From positions 35,098 to 99,097 of the forward strand of contig JAUXNJ010000044.1 in NCBI GenBank assembly GCA_030682795.1: a stretch of DNA of 64,000 nucleotides. The letters are read 5' to 3'. Made by a program: the position numbers and the translations under genes. This stretch comes from Sphingobacteriaceae bacterium. Lineage in GTDB: Bacteria; Bacteroidota; Bacteroidia; UBA7662. Each line of letters begins with the position of its first letter. Position 1 is the stretch's first letter. Positions 43,459 through 53,069 of the stretch are shown piece by piece. Below the pieces are notes generated by a model. It was not told the origin of the DNA and did not search any database. It saw nothing but the letters and a program-made list of their open reading frames with translations.

Positions 43459-44298
43459 ATGATTTTAGTAGCAGATAGCGGATCCACCAAGGCAGATTGG
43501 AAATTTGTAGCCGACAACGAACAGTTCGTGAGCACCCGAGGCTTTAACCCCTTTTTCCACGACCATGCCTTCATACTCACCGAACTCAAATCTTCGCCCT
43601 TGCGCGATATTGTTCAGGAAGTAACCGAAGTGTACTTTTATGGGGCGGGCTGCTCAAGTCCCGAGCGCAACGCCATCGTAGAACGCGCTTTGCAAGAGTT
43701 TTTTAAGAAGGCTAAAATTGTGGTGGGGCACGACATTCTGGGCGCGGCCATCGCCACCAATTTTGATGAAGAAGGCATCACCTGCATCATTGGTACAGGG
43801 TCTAACTCGTGCCATTATGACGGTAAAGATTGGGATCAAACCGTGCCTGCGCTAGGCTATTTGCTGGGCGACGAAGCCAGTGGCAGTTATTTGGGCCGAC
43901 AGTTGTTGGCCGATTACCTGTACAAATTGCTTCCTCCCGCAGTAGAAAAGCATCTCAACGAAAAGTACACCTTATCTAAGGAAATTATTTTTCACCAAAC
44001 CTACCACGAGCCCAATGTAAATGTGTATTTGGCCTCCTTTGCGCGGGTGTTGTCTGGTTTTATGGATGAACCCTATGTACAAGAGGTCGTAAAAGCTGGT
44101 TTCCGACGCTTTTTTGAGGTGCATGTAATGCGTTACCCGCGCGTGCATGAGCTGCCGATTCACTTTGTGGGCTCCATTGCCTACCACTTTGAGCCGCTAT
44201 TGGATGAGGTGATGGCAGAAAAAAAGCTTCTTAAGGGTAAAATCCTCAAGAAGCCGGTGCACGAATTGTATCGTTATTTTAAGGAGCGATCGCGCTAA
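43459..44298 (+). CDS. BadF/BadG/BcrA/BcrD-type sugar kinase (N-acetylglucosamine kinase-like)
   Basis: 279 residues from ATG 43459. ASKHA-fold phosphate-1 loop ADSGSTKADWKF at residues 5-16, GAGCSS near 68-73, phosphate-2 VGHDILGAAIATNFD near 91-105, adenosine/GTGSN motif IIGTGSNS near 112-119, and GYLLGDEASGSYLGR near 132-146. The DEASG wording is shared with N-acetylglucosamine kinases of this family, so phosphorylation of GlcNAc or a similar amino sugar from cell-wall recycling is the best guess. It overlaps the convergent tlpA-like gene by 20 bases at the tail. Confidence 0.87.
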   Translation: MILVADSGSTKADWKFVADNEQFVSTRGFNPFFHDHAFILTELKSSPLRDIVQEVTEVYFYGAGCSSPERNAIVERALQEFFKKAKIVVGHDILGAAIATNFDEEGITCIIGTGSNSCHYDGKDWDQTVPALGYLLGDEASGSYLGRQLLADYLYKLLPPAVEKHLNEKYTLSKEIIFHQTYHEPNVNVYLASFARVLSGFMDEPYVQEVVKAGFRRFFEVHVMRYPRVHELPIHFVGSIAYHFEPLLDEVMAEKKLLKGKILKKPVHELYRYFKERSR

Positions 44299-44782
44299 GC
44301 TTTTTTAGCTTTTCTTCCATCACATATTCGTCGCCTTCCACATAGCTGTTGTGGCGATAAACAATGTTTCCGTTTTTATCAATTAAGATGGTAAAGGGAA
44401 CGGTTTGAAAGTTGAGCGAGCGCTTCATGTCCTCATTAGGGTCTAATAGCACTTGAAAAGGCCATTTTACACCATTTACATAAGACTTCACCTTGGCGGT
44501 ATTACGAGCATCGTCGATGCTAATGGCTACTATTTTCACCCCAAAATTGGCTTGCCAGTCCTCATACAAATCGGCATAATTGGTAAGTTCCTTTTTGCAA
44601 GGGGTACACCAGGTGGCCCAAAACGAAACAATCAAAGGCTTGCCTTCGCTTGCCAGTTCTGCAATGTTAACGGTGTTGCCTTGTAAGTCTTTGAGGGTTA
44701 CATTGGGCAAGCCAGCTTGTTTTTCCTGCGCAGCGGCTTGGAAGCCCGCGATGAGTAAAATGCCAAGGAGGAGTTTTTTCAT
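44279..44782 (-). CDS. TlpA-like periplasmic thiol-disulfide oxidoreductase
   Basis: 167 residues. Signal peptide ending FQAAA|QEKQ. Thioredoxin fold with active site WATWCTPCKKE near residues 54-64, cis-Pro in TVPFTILID near 126-134. CTPC is usual for TlpA/ResA-type reductases, which reduce disulfides during cytochrome c maturation or in outer-membrane proteins. Two TAnnTTTG elements lie 25-42 nt upstream. Monocistronic; the Omp28-like thiol proteins are encoded on the other strand just beyond. Confidence 0.92.
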   Translation of the reverse strand: MKKLLLGILLIAGFQAAAQEKQAGLPNVTLKDLQGNTVNIAELASEGKPLIVSFWATWCTPCKKELTNYADLYEDWQANFGVKIVAISIDDARNTAKVKSYVNGVKWPFQVLLDPNEDMKRSLNFQTVPFTILIDKNGNIVYRHNSYVEGDEYVMEEKLKKLSAIAP

Positions 44783-44805
44783 AGCTTTTTGATATAAAGA
44801 ATCTT

Positions 44806-44824
44806 CAAATCTAAGGCAAACATA
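44806..44824 (-). promoter_or_regulatory. Two candidate -7 elements upstream of the TlpA-like gene
   Basis: TAGATTTG (44806-44813) and TATGTTTG (44817-44824), both matching TAnnTTTG on the minus strand. Confidence 0.5.
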
Positions 44825-44878
44825 CGTGTAGCCAAATAGATTTAATAATTTAACAGCCTGTTTCTAAGAAAACCAAGC

Positions 44879-46465
44879 ATGTTAAAACGATTGATCCTGT
44901 TGTGTAGTATGGGGCTTGCCCTGCACACACAGCAAACAAAGGCCCAAGGAGTCATCACCGGAGATTTAGAGGTCTTTCAAAACTTCTTCTTTTTAGACTC
45001 CACCATCCTCTCGGATCCCATCCCTCCGCAGTACTACCAGCAGCTTTCGTCGACTGATGCATGGCTGAATTTGAATTACCGCCGCGACGACCTTACCGTG
45101 GGCGTGCGTTTCGATATGTTTTTGAATTCAGGCTTGCGCAACCCTTACATCGTGCAAAACAACCAAGGCATTGGCTTTTGGTTTGCGCGTAAGAAAATCG
45201 ATAAGCTGGAGCTCACCATTGGTAATTTTTATGATCAGTTTGGCAATGGCATCACCTTCAGGGCCTATGAAGGGCGTGGCCAAAACCTCGATTATGCCAT
45301 GTTCGGCATGCACGCCCGCTACCAAATCAACGACAATTGGATGGTGAAAGGCTTTGCAGGAAGACAAAAGTTTCTTTTTGAAACTTACCGCCCTGTGATC
45401 AAGGGCCTCAACTTAGAAGGCAACATCCCCCTAGGCAACGGCATTTTTGCCAGGCCAGGTGTATCGGTGGTGAACCGCACGCTCGACAACAATACCATGC
45501 AATTGGTGGTGAGCGATATCGAAAACTTGCCGGTGGCACAGCGCTTCATCCCGAAATACAATGCCTTTGCCTTCTCTGCCTACAACAGCATTGATTTTGG
45601 CAACCTCAGTTGGAATTTTGAATTGGCAGGCAAAAGTCGCGAAGCGGTGCTCGATCGCAACGGCAGCATGAACAATAAAGCAGGCTCGGTAGTGCTTACC
45701 GGATTGGGCTATGCCGTTTCGGGTTTTGGTTTGAATGTGATGTACAAACGCACCGAGAACTACGAATTTCGGGTTTCGCCTTTAGAGATTTTAAACGATG
45801 GCCTCATCAACTTCATCCCGCCAACAGCACGCATGAATACGTATCGCCTCACAGCTCGTTATGCTCCGGCCACTCAGTTGATTGGGGAACAAGGCCTGCA
45901 GGCCGACGCGGTAATCAGTTTGGGTGAAAAAACCAACCTCCAACTCAATGCCAGCGACGTGCGCGATCTCAATGGCAACCAATTGTACCGCGAGTTTTAC
46001 ATGGAAGCGAAGCATAAATTCAGCAAAAAATTCATTTTGATGGCGGGCATTCAGCGGTTGACCTACAACCAGGAAGTGTTTGAATTCAAACCTAATGCAC
46101 CCTTGGTGCAAACCATAACCCCCTTTGCCGAAGCCACCTATAAGCTCAGCCGCAAAAAATCCCTGCGCGCCGAGGTGTCGCATATGGGCACGCAGCAAGA
46201 CTTAGGCTCGTGGTGGTGGGGCCTCATCGAATACAACATCGCCCCCAAATACAGCATCAGCATCATGGATATGTGGAACTATGGCAACAAAGATGCCTCC
46301 AAGCGCATCCATTATTATACTATCTTTGGAGCAATGAACTTAAATAAATTGCGTTTCACAGGAGGTTATGTGCGTCAGGTAGAAGGGGTTATCTGCACCG
46401 GCGGCGTTTGTCGCGTTGAACCTGCCTTCAACGGCATGCGTTTTAGTATGATTTCAAACTTTTAG
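44879..46465 (+). CDS. DUF6029-family outer-membrane protein
   Basis: 528 residues. Signal peptide ending QQTKA|QGVI. Alternating strands with aromatic residues throughout (WLNLNYRRDDLTVGVRFDMF, LELTIGNFYDQFGNGITFRAYEGRGQNLDYAMFGMHARYQ, KISMRL-type strands, GMRFSMISNF at the C-terminus ending in Phe) indicate a large outer-membrane barrel. Members of DUF6029 are commonly found beside Omp28-like lipoproteins, as here. Function not known. First gene of a tightly spaced operon (two bases to the next start). Confidence 0.88.
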   Translation: MLKRLILLCSMGLALHTQQTKAQGVITGDLEVFQNFFFLDSTILSDPIPPQYYQQLSSTDAWLNLNYRRDDLTVGVRFDMFLNSGLRNPYIVQNNQGIGFWFARKKIDKLELTIGNFYDQFGNGITFRAYEGRGQNLDYAMFGMHARYQINDNWMVKGFAGRQKFLFETYRPVIKGLNLEGNIPLGNGIFARPGVSVVNRTLDNNTMQLVVSDIENLPVAQRFIPKYNAFAFSAYNSIDFGNLSWNFELAGKSREAVLDRNGSMNNKAGSVVLTGLGYAVSGFGLNVMYKRTENYEFRVSPLEILNDGLINFIPPTARMNTYRLTARYAPATQLIGEQGLQADAVISLGEKTNLQLNASDVRDLNGNQLYREFYMEAKHKFSKKFILMAGIQRLTYNQEVFEFKPNAPLVQTITPFAEATYKLSRKKSLRAEVSHMGTQQDLGSWWWGLIEYNIAPKYSISIMDMWNYGNKDASKRIHYYTIFGAMNLNKLRFTGGYVRQVEGVICTGGVCRVEPAFNGMRFSMISNF

Positions 46466-46467
46466 TC

Positions 46468-47334
46468 ATGAAACAGTTTGTACGAAAAACTTTCACTTTA
46501 GGCAGTTTGCTGCTTTTGTTCGGCCTGCAGGCCTGTATGGAGGTAGGACCAGCAGTAAATATGGGCTTGAATACATCTTTGTCTGATACCACCTATGTGG
46601 AGCCGTCGGCCGATAGTCCCCAACCTCGCCTGGTGTTGCTCGAGGAATTTACAGGGGTACGTTGCGTAAATTGTCCCCGTGCCCATAACACCATTCTTAA
46701 CTTACAAAGCACTTTTCCCGGAAGAATTGTGCCCGTGGGCATTCATACTGGAATTTTTAGTGCCCCCTATGCAGGTCGCAACGATTTTCGCATTGCTGAA
46801 GGCAACAGTCTGGAGAATTTGCTAGGCGGGGCACAGGGTTATCCTGCGGGCAGTGTCAACCGCAAAAAATTCCCGGATGAAAGTCGCATTATCATCTCCG
46901 ACCAAAAGTGGAGCAATTATGTGGGAGGTGAGCTTGCGGGTGTTGCACCCATCAACATCACCATCGAACGTGATCTGGATATGACCGCTATGAAAATGAG
47001 TCTCGAAGTAAAGGTAAAGCTTAACCAGGCTCAACAAGGGCCGTTGCACCTTACGCTTTATCTTACGGAAGACAATATTGTGGATTTCCAACTTACACCA
47101 ACAGGTGTTGATTCGGCCTATGTACACAAACATGTATTGCGCAAATGTGTTACTGCTTACAATGGCATTAACCTTGCCAGCAGCAGCTATGAGGCCAACC
47201 GTGTATTTATTTATCGATTTATTACCGACTTAGAACCTGCCTGGAACCTCAGCAATTGCAAAGTAGTAGGCTTTGTACATCGCATAGGTGAAGTCCCCGA
47301 AGTTTTACAAACCGCTTACATCAACGTAAATTAA
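46468..47334 (+). CDS. Omp28-related lipoprotein with CxxC thioredoxin-like site (copy 1)
   Basis: 288 residues; lipobox LQAC (Cys23). The thioredoxin-like domain starts LVLLEEFTGVRCVNCPRAH, keeping a CVNC redox pair near residues 69-72, and continues to a cis-Pro-like QGYPAGSVNRKKF near 130. The C-terminal half (about 155-288) is the beta-rich Omp28 domain (LEVKVKLNQAQQGPLHLTLYLTEDNIVDFQ, HKHVLRKCVT). A surface thiol-disulfide or adhesion role has been proposed for the family; substrate unknown. One base separates it from the next gene. Confidence 0.88.
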   Translation: MKQFVRKTFTLGSLLLLFGLQACMEVGPAVNMGLNTSLSDTTYVEPSADSPQPRLVLLEEFTGVRCVNCPRAHNTILNLQSTFPGRIVPVGIHTGIFSAPYAGRNDFRIAEGNSLENLLGGAQGYPAGSVNRKKFPDESRIIISDQKWSNYVGGELAGVAPINITIERDLDMTAMKMSLEVKVKLNQAQQGPLHLTLYLTEDNIVDFQLTPTGVDSAYVHKHVLRKCVTAYNGINLASSSYEANRVFIYRFITDLEPAWNLSNCKVVGFVHRIGEVPEVLQTAYINVN

Positions 47335-47335
47335 A

Positions 47336-48574
47336 ATGCTCCCTAGTCAAGTAAATGTATTAATTGTCGGTGCAGGTCCAGCTGGTGCCACCACTTCTCT
47401 TTTTTTAGAAAAAAAAGGCATCGACCACTTGGTGATTGACAAGGCGACCTTTCCTCGTGATAAAATTTGTGGGGATGCTTTGAGCGGTAAGGTGGTTGAC
47501 ATTGTTGGCAAGTTAGATATGAATTTGTTGACTGAAATTGAAACAGATGCGGACGCCTTTATGCCTTGCTATGGCATCAGTTTTATTGCACCCAATGGCA
47601 AGGCACTCGAAATCCCTTTTCGTACCCGGGTAAACGATCACGTATCGGCAGCCGGTTTCATCAGTAAACGTGTGGTTTTTGACAATTTTTTGGTCAACAA
47701 GCTCAAACCAGGCAGGTTGTTGCAAGCTTGTGAATTGGTAAGTTTTGAAAAAAATGAGCAAGGCTACAATTGCCAATTGCGCTACAATGGGGGCTTGCAT
47801 CAGGTGCAGACGACCATGCTAGTAGGTGCAGAAGGGGAGCGTTCGCAGGTAGCTAAAAAGCTGGCAGGCTTCAAAAAAGACAAAAATCATTATTGTGCAG
47901 CCGTGCGTGGATACTATACAGGCATCACAGGTTGCAAAGAAGGCAATTACATTGAGTTACACTTCCTGAAAGAAGTACTTCCGGGTTATTTATGGATTTT
48001 TCCACTTCCCGACGGGCAATTTAATGTGGGTGTTGGCATGGCCAGCAATAAAATCAGCAAAAACAAGGTGAACCTGAACAAGGCCCTTGAAGAGGCCATT
48101 TCTAAAGTACCCGCCTTGGCCGAGCGTTTTAAAAATGCCAAGCCCATTTCACCCATGTTGGGTTGGGGATTGCCGTTGGGCAGCAAAAAATGGCCACTTT
48201 CGGGGGAACATTTTTTATTGACAGGTGATTCAGGCTCGCTCATTGACCCTTTTACTGGAGAAGGCATAGGCAATGCCATGAAAATGGGTATGCTTGCTGC
48301 CAATCATATTGAAAGAAGCTTGCAGGCCCAAAAATTTGATGCTGCTTGGAATTTGCAATACGACCATGCTGTTTACAACGATTTGTGGGATGAACTAAAA
48401 ATAGGCCGTACGTTACAATGGCTTACAAATTTTCCATGGTTGTTTAACTTTGTGGTAAATAAGTCGCTTAAAAACAAGACTTTACGAGATACTATTAGCT
48501 GTATGTTTGACGATATCAGCATGCGCGATCAGATGCGAAGTCCTATGTTTTACGTTCGTTTGCTGATCAATTAA
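47336..48574 (+). CDS. Geranylgeranyl-reductase-family FAD-dependent oxidoreductase
   Basis: 412 residues. FAD motif VNVLIVGAGPAGATTSLFLEKKG at residues 5-27, the KATFPRDKICGDALSG signature (about 37-52) of the GGR/lycopene-cyclase-like group, and the second FAD motif LTGDSGSLIDPFTGEGIGNAMKMG (about 297-320). Related enzymes reduce isoprenoid double bonds or halogenate aromatics; none can be preferred here. No signal peptide, so it is cytosolic or membrane-peripheral, which is notable as it sits between genes for exported lipoproteins with one-base gaps on both sides. Confidence 0.88.
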   Translation: MLPSQVNVLIVGAGPAGATTSLFLEKKGIDHLVIDKATFPRDKICGDALSGKVVDIVGKLDMNLLTEIETDADAFMPCYGISFIAPNGKALEIPFRTRVNDHVSAAGFISKRVVFDNFLVNKLKPGRLLQACELVSFEKNEQGYNCQLRYNGGLHQVQTTMLVGAEGERSQVAKKLAGFKKDKNHYCAAVRGYYTGITGCKEGNYIELHFLKEVLPGYLWIFPLPDGQFNVGVGMASNKISKNKVNLNKALEEAISKVPALAERFKNAKPISPMLGWGLPLGSKKWPLSGEHFLLTGDSGSLIDPFTGEGIGNAMKMGMLAANHIERSLQAQKFDAAWNLQYDHAVYNDLWDELKIGRTLQWLTNFPWLFNFVVNKSLKNKTLRDTISCMFDDISMRDQMRSPMFYVRLLIN

Positions 48575-48575
48575 C

Positions 48576-49373
48576 ATGAGAAAGAAAGCGATTTTCTTCC
48601 TGCTAGTGCTAGCCTTGGGATTTGTTCAATCTTGTAAGCCGCCAGTAGATTTATTTGATTTCCCACCTTACCAGAGAGACAAAAAATCTCTGGTTGTATT
48701 ACTCACAGCTGTTTGGAATGACTATGCTGGCGAAACAGGCCAACCCAATTTTGTTGGGGCTGTGGCCGACAGCTTTGGAACTACGGTGGTCCCCATCGTG
48801 GCCCATGCTGCCACTACAGGAGATCCCTATTATTCTTTAGCTGCCTCTCAGTTTTACAGTTTGTATAATGCTGAATCGTACCCCGAGCTCGGTTTAAATA
48901 CACAAGGATTTGCCTTTCGGCTGAACGATTGGATTTTGGCCACGAAGGCTGCTGCCATAGAAATAGTAGGCGGGGTTTCAGGCCCAGCAAAACCCAAATT
49001 GGTAATGGCCCTCTCGAAAAAGGTAGAGGGAAGTAATTTCAGAATGAAAGCGCGCATTCGTTTCGAAGAAGAGATGGTGGGCGATACCTTGCATTTAGCA
49101 ATTTATGTGACTGAAAATAACGTGATTGGGTTTCAAGAAGGAGCACCACAACGTGAGATTTCGCACATGCACGTACTTCGTGGGGCTGCCACACCAGGTG
49201 CTTGGGGGATTTTTATGGGCGGTGGCAGCTTTAAAAAAGGCCAGGTGCTCGAATATGAATTTGCTTTCCCAATTAATGCCTTTATGAATGCCAATAATTT
49301 AACGGCAAACGGAGTAGTTTACCGCATGGTTAACCAACAGCCAGCCGAAGTTATGAATGCAAATTTTAGATGA
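48576..49373 (+). CDS. Omp28-like lipoprotein lacking the CxxC motif (copy 2)
   Basis: 265 residues; lipobox FVQSC (Cys20). The order of elements follows copy 1: SLVVLLTAVWNDYAGETG in place of the redox segment, then TVVPIVAHAATTGDPYY, and the Omp28 beta domain with RMKARIRFEEEMVGDTLHLAIYVTENNVIGFQEG and HMHVLRGAAT. The two cysteines of the CxxC site are gone, so a redox role is unlikely; it may act as a structural or binding paralogue. Confidence 0.75.
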   Translation: MRKKAIFFLLVLALGFVQSCKPPVDLFDFPPYQRDKKSLVVLLTAVWNDYAGETGQPNFVGAVADSFGTTVVPIVAHAATTGDPYYSLAASQFYSLYNAESYPELGLNTQGFAFRLNDWILATKAAAIEIVGGVSGPAKPKLVMALSKKVEGSNFRMKARIRFEEEMVGDTLHLAIYVTENNVIGFQEGAPQREISHMHVLRGAATPGAWGIFMGGGSFKKGQVLEYEFAFPINAFMNANNLTANGVVYRMVNQQPAEVMNANFR

Positions 49374-49427
49374 GCGTTGCTTTTATTTAAAAATCTCGTA
49401 TCTTGGCTTCTCTTAAACCTGTTGTAA

Positions 49428-50274
49428 ATGAGAAAGTTATTCTTAACACTCCTCGTAGGAGTCATTGCCTTTGGATGTACCAAAGAAACCATCGACCCGA
49501 ACGATCCGAAAAATCAACCACCAGTAGATCCGCTTGAAATAAAGCGTGAGCAAAATGCTTTTGGTATAAACTTCAGTGGCACTTGGTGCGGGCCGTGTGG
49601 TTCAAATGGTATTCCTGCAATTACCAGTGCTGCTACAGCACATGGAGCCAAATTACACATCATCAAAGTTGGTTTTAACGATGAATTCACAGTGCCTGAT
49701 TTCAACAATCAATTGGCCCAATCTTATTATCCAACAAGCTCCATCGCAATCCCAGGCTTTGGCGCTGGTGCTGTGTTCCATCAGTCATCTGCCGCTTGGC
49801 GCGATAACATAAACCTGATGCTTCAGACGCCTGATGCCCAGGCCAAAGTAGGTATGGCCATCACTAAGGAAGTAAAAGGTGACTCTTTGATCTTTAATGT
49901 ACGCATGAAGACTTTTGAGAATTTGCCATCTGGTGTGTATGCTTGGTCTATTTTTGTAGTAGAGGATGGCGCTTGTAGCGCCACAAGCTAGCTTAACTCC
50001 AAATCCATACACCCACCAGTTTGTATATCGCGGTAGCGCCTTTATACCTGGCAAGTCGCCTGTAGGTGTATGGGGACATACCCTAAACGACGCCTTCACA
50101 GCAGCAGCATATCCTGCAAACACTATTAAAGAGGCGCGTTTTGGATATCTCAGAAATGCAGCATTTTCTCCATCAATGAACTTGAATAACTGTTATGCTT
50201 ATGTGGTACTGAATCGTTTAAATCCTTCGACTTTCCGTCCGATGGAGTATATCAATTCGGCCAGAACCAAGTAA
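49428..50274 (+). pseudogene. Omp28-related lipoprotein with CxxC (copy 3), frameshifted
   Basis: Two open frames make one Omp28 protein. The first (49428-49991) has lipobox AFGC (Cys17), SGTWCGPCGSNG near residues 46-57 and the beta domain to SIFVVEDGA, then stops. The second, offset by one base (49966-50274), continues with LVAPQASLTPNPYTHQFVYRG and ends NSARTK. Joining them needs one base fewer in the stretch around 49968-49982, which itself forms a perfect hairpin GGCGCT-TGT-AGCGCC. Whole length would be about 281 residues, as in copy 1. Either a genuine recent frameshift, an assembly error at the hairpin, or a recoding site. Confidence 0.8.
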
Positions 50275-50296
50275 GTTAATTTGCCTTTTGGTAAGA

Positions 50297-50321
50297 AACC
50301 CCGCCTCGTGCGGGGTTTTTT
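50297..50321 (+). terminator. Terminator of the DUF6029-Omp28 operon
   Basis: AACCCCGC/GCGGGGTT stem, five-base loop CTCGT, six T. Confidence 0.9.
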
Positions 50322-50382
50322 GTTGAAATTTTCAGGATAAGCTTTCGGTTTAAGGTGGTAGATTCGTAGCAAAGAAAAGCAA

Positions 50383-52263
50383 GTGGCAGAGGTAAATTAT
50401 AACGAAGACAGCATTAAGTCGCTCGACTGGCGTGAACACATTCGTTTGCGCCCAGGCATGTACATCGGTAAGCTCGGTGATGGTTCGGCTTACGATGATG
50501 GCATTTATGTGTTGATCAAGGAAATCATCGACAACAGTATCGACGAATATGTGATGGGCAATGGTCGATCGATTGAAGTCAAAATTTCAGACCATAAAGT
50601 CACGGTGCGCGACTATGGCCGGGGCATTCCGCTCGGCAAGGTGGTAGACTGCGTATCTAAAATCAATACGGGCGGCAAATACGACTCGGGAGCTTTCACC
50701 AAATCGGTAGGTCTCAATGGGGTGGGTACCAAAGCTGTAAATGCCCTGAGCAAAATGTTTAAGGTGCAGAGCGTGCGCGACGGCAAAACCAAAATTGCTG
50801 AATTCGAACAAGGCATTTTGGTGCACGAATCTGGCGAAGATCCGAGCAACGACCGCAACGGAACCCTCATTACTTTTGTACCCGACGAAAGCATATTCAG
50901 GAACTACCGCTTCATCCCCGAATACATTGAGGAGCAAATTTGGAACTACGCCTTTTTGAATGCAGGCCTCACCCTCAATGTAAACGGCAATAAATACTTC
51001 TCTAAAGATGGCCTGCTCGACTTGCTCCAGCGCAAAGCAAACCCCGAAGCCATCCGCTACCCCATCATCCACCTCAAGGGCAACGACATTGAGATTGCCT
51101 TTACGCATGAGGATCAGTATGGCGAGGAGTATTATTCGTTTGTAAACGGACAGTACACTACCCAGGGAGGTACGCACTTGGCAGCCTTCCGGGAGGCCAT
51201 CGTTAAAACCATTCGGGAGTTTTATAAAAAAGATTTCGAAGCCAGCGACGTTCGTGCTTCGATTGTAGGCGCGGTGAGCTTGCGGGTGCAGGAACCAGTG
51301 TTTGAATCGCAAACCAAAACCAAGCTCGGATCGCAAAATATGTCGCCTGAGGGGCAGTCGTTACGCACCTTTGTAAACGATTTTGTGAAGAAGGAGCTCG
51401 ACGACTACCTCCACAAGCATCCCGAAGTGGCTGATGCCCTGCTCAAGCGCATTACGCAGAGCGAAAGGGAGCGCAAAGACATGGCTGGCATTAAAAAGCT
51501 GGCGAATGAGCGCGCCAAAAAGGCCAATTTGCACAATAAGAAGCTGCGCGACTGTCGCTTCCACTTCAACGAAGGTCAAAACGAAAAGCGTTACGACTCT
51601 ACCTTGTTTATTACCGAGGGTGACTCGGCCTCGGGTAGCATTACCAAGGCACGGCAGGTAGAAACGCAAGCCGTTTTTAGTCTACGAGGCAAGCCGCTCA
51701 ACTGTTACGGCCTCAAAAAGAAGGTGGTTTACGAAAATGAAGAGTTCAACCTCCTGCAGCACGCCCTCAACATTGAAGATGGCCTCGAAGGCTTGCGCTA
51801 CAACAAAATTGTAATCGCCACCGATGCCGATGTGGATGGCATGCATATCCGGTTGTTGATGATGACCTTCTTTTTGCAATTCTTCCCTGATTTGGTGAAG
51901 AATGGTCATTTGTATATCTTGGAAACCCCCCTTTTCCGCGTACGAAATCGCCAAGAGACTTTTTACTGCTACAGCGATGAAGAGCGGCAAGTAGCCATCC
52001 AAAAAATCGGTAAAAAGGCTGAAATTACCCGATTTAAGGGCTTGGGTGAAATTAGTCCGGATGAATTTGAACAGTTTATCGGTCCAGACATGCGCCTCGA
52101 GCCCATCATTCTGCGCAAAGATACCACCATACCCAAGTTGCTCGAATACTATATGGGTAAAAACACGCCCGACCGGCAGGCCTTTATCATCGAAAATTTA
52201 CGCATCGAAAAAGACTTGTTTGATACGGAACCCGAAGTAGCCGACGTTATTGAGGAAATTTAA
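50383..52263 (+). CDS. parE: DNA topoisomerase IV subunit B
   Basis: 626 residues from a GTG start. ATPase subunit of topoisomerase IV, which decatenates daughter chromosomes. GHKL motifs: [44 protein letters not shown]; transducer region QTKTKLG; Toprim [11 protein letters not shown] near residue 408 and [17 protein letters not shown] near 485-501. It is of the short ParE type seen in Bacteroidota. The expected parC partner does not follow; a DUF547 gene does, 10 bases on. TAGATTCG upstream is a one-mismatch -7 element. Confidence 0.93.
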   Translation: MAEVNYNEDSIKSLDWREHIRLRPGMYIGKLGDGSAYDDGIYVLIKEIIDNSIDEYVMGNGRSIEVKISDHKVTVRDYGRGIPLGKVVDCVSKINTGGKYDSGAFTKSVGLNGVGTKAVNALSKMFKVQSVRDGKTKIAEFEQGILVHESGEDPSNDRNGTLITFVPDESIFRNYRFIPEYIEEQIWNYAFLNAGLTLNVNGNKYFSKDGLLDLLQRKANPEAIRYPIIHLKGNDIEIAFTHEDQYGEEYYSFVNGQYTTQGGTHLAAFREAIVKTIREFYKKDFEASDVRASIVGAVSLRVQEPVFESQTKTKLGSQNMSPEGQSLRTFVNDFVKKELDDYLHKHPEVADALLKRITQSERERKDMAGIKKLANERAKKANLHNKKLRDCRFHFNEGQNEKRYDSTLFITEGDSASGSITKARQVETQAVFSLRGKPLNCYGLKKKVVYENEEFNLLQHALNIEDGLEGLRYNKIVIATDADVDGMHIRLLMMTFFLQFFPDLVKNGHLYILETPLFRVRNRQETFYCYSDEERQVAIQKIGKKAEITRFKGLGEISPDEFEQFIGPDMRLEPIILRKDTTIPKLLEYYMGKNTPDRQAFIIENLRIEKDLFDTEPEVADVIEEI

Positions 52264-52273
52264 ACAAACCAGC

Positions 52274-53038
52274 ATGACACGACTATTTATCATTGCAGCT
52301 CTCTTGTTTTTTGGAAACAGACAGATGGCAGTCCAAGCCGAAACCCCTGTAAATCCGGTAGGTTTGTCGGGCGAATTGCTCGAATCGGTGCGCTACAATG
52401 CCGATCCTAGTGGCATTTTAAAGGTACTGGCTGAATTTAAGGAGGCCGATTTGGCAGTGGGCTTGAACAACGATGCCGCCAAAAAGACTTTCTGGATCAA
52501 TATTTACAATGCCATGGTGCAGTACCGCCTGAAGCAAGACACCAGCGAGTACGTTAATCGCGGCAAGTTTTTCCGCAAGCGCAACATCGTAGTAGCGGGG
52601 CGCAACCTCAGTCTCGACGATATAGAACACCGCATGCTGCGTCGTTCCAAAGTAAAATGGTCGCTCGGCTATGCCAACCGCTGGTTTCCATCAGCCTTTG
52701 AAAAGGCTTTTCGGGTGGAGGAACTTGATTGGCGCATCCATTTTGCGCTGAACTGCGGCGCGATGAGTTGTCCGGCCATCGATTATTACCGCCAGCACAG
52801 TATCAATGAGCAGCTCGACAATGCTACCACGCTTTTTTTGATGTTTGAAACCGAGTACGACAGTACAGCCAATACCTTCACCCTCCCGAAGCTGTTCAAG
52901 TGGTTTCGCAAAGATTTTGGTGGAAAAGCTGGCATCTACAGCATCCTAGAAAAAGGGGAGTACATTCCCGAAGGCAGCAAGCCCAAGCTCATTTACAAGC
53001 CTTACGATTGGACGTTGTCAGTATCCAACTTCCGATAA
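52274..53038 (+). CDS. DUF547 domain-containing exported protein
   Basis: 254 residues from ATG 52274. Signal peptide ending MAVQA|ETPV. The DUF547 domain covers about 55-225: KKTFWINIYNAMVQYRLKQD, LSLDDIEHRMLRRSKVKW, IHFALNCGAMSCPAIDYYR with its conserved Cys and His, and FKWFRKDFGG. It has a papain/transglutaminase-like feel (Asn-Cys-Gly...Cys-Pro), but function is not established. Shares a transcript with parE; terminator follows. Confidence 0.9.
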   Translation: MTRLFIIAALLFFGNRQMAVQAETPVNPVGLSGELLESVRYNADPSGILKVLAEFKEADLAVGLNNDAAKKTFWINIYNAMVQYRLKQDTSEYVNRGKFFRKRNIVVAGRNLSLDDIEHRMLRRSKVKWSLGYANRWFPSAFEKAFRVEELDWRIHFALNCGAMSCPAIDYYRQHSINEQLDNATTLFLMFETEYDSTANTFTLPKLFKWFRKDFGGKAGIYSILEKGEYIPEGSKPKLIYKPYDWTLSVSNFR

Positions 53039-53043
53039 AAAAC

Positions 53044-53069
53044 GAGCCGGTTAACCCCCGGCTCTTTTT
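53044..53069. terminator. Bidirectional terminator between DUF547 and yciH genes
   Basis: GAGCCGG/CCGGCTC stem with T run on the plus side and, read in reverse, GTTTTTTA on the minus side. It overlaps the last codons of yciH. Confidence 0.85.

Noticed and set aside
49966..50274. Separate 102-residue gene
   Set aside because: Its sequence continues the Omp28 domain of the frame before it and has no signal of its own, so it is the second half of a frameshifted gene.
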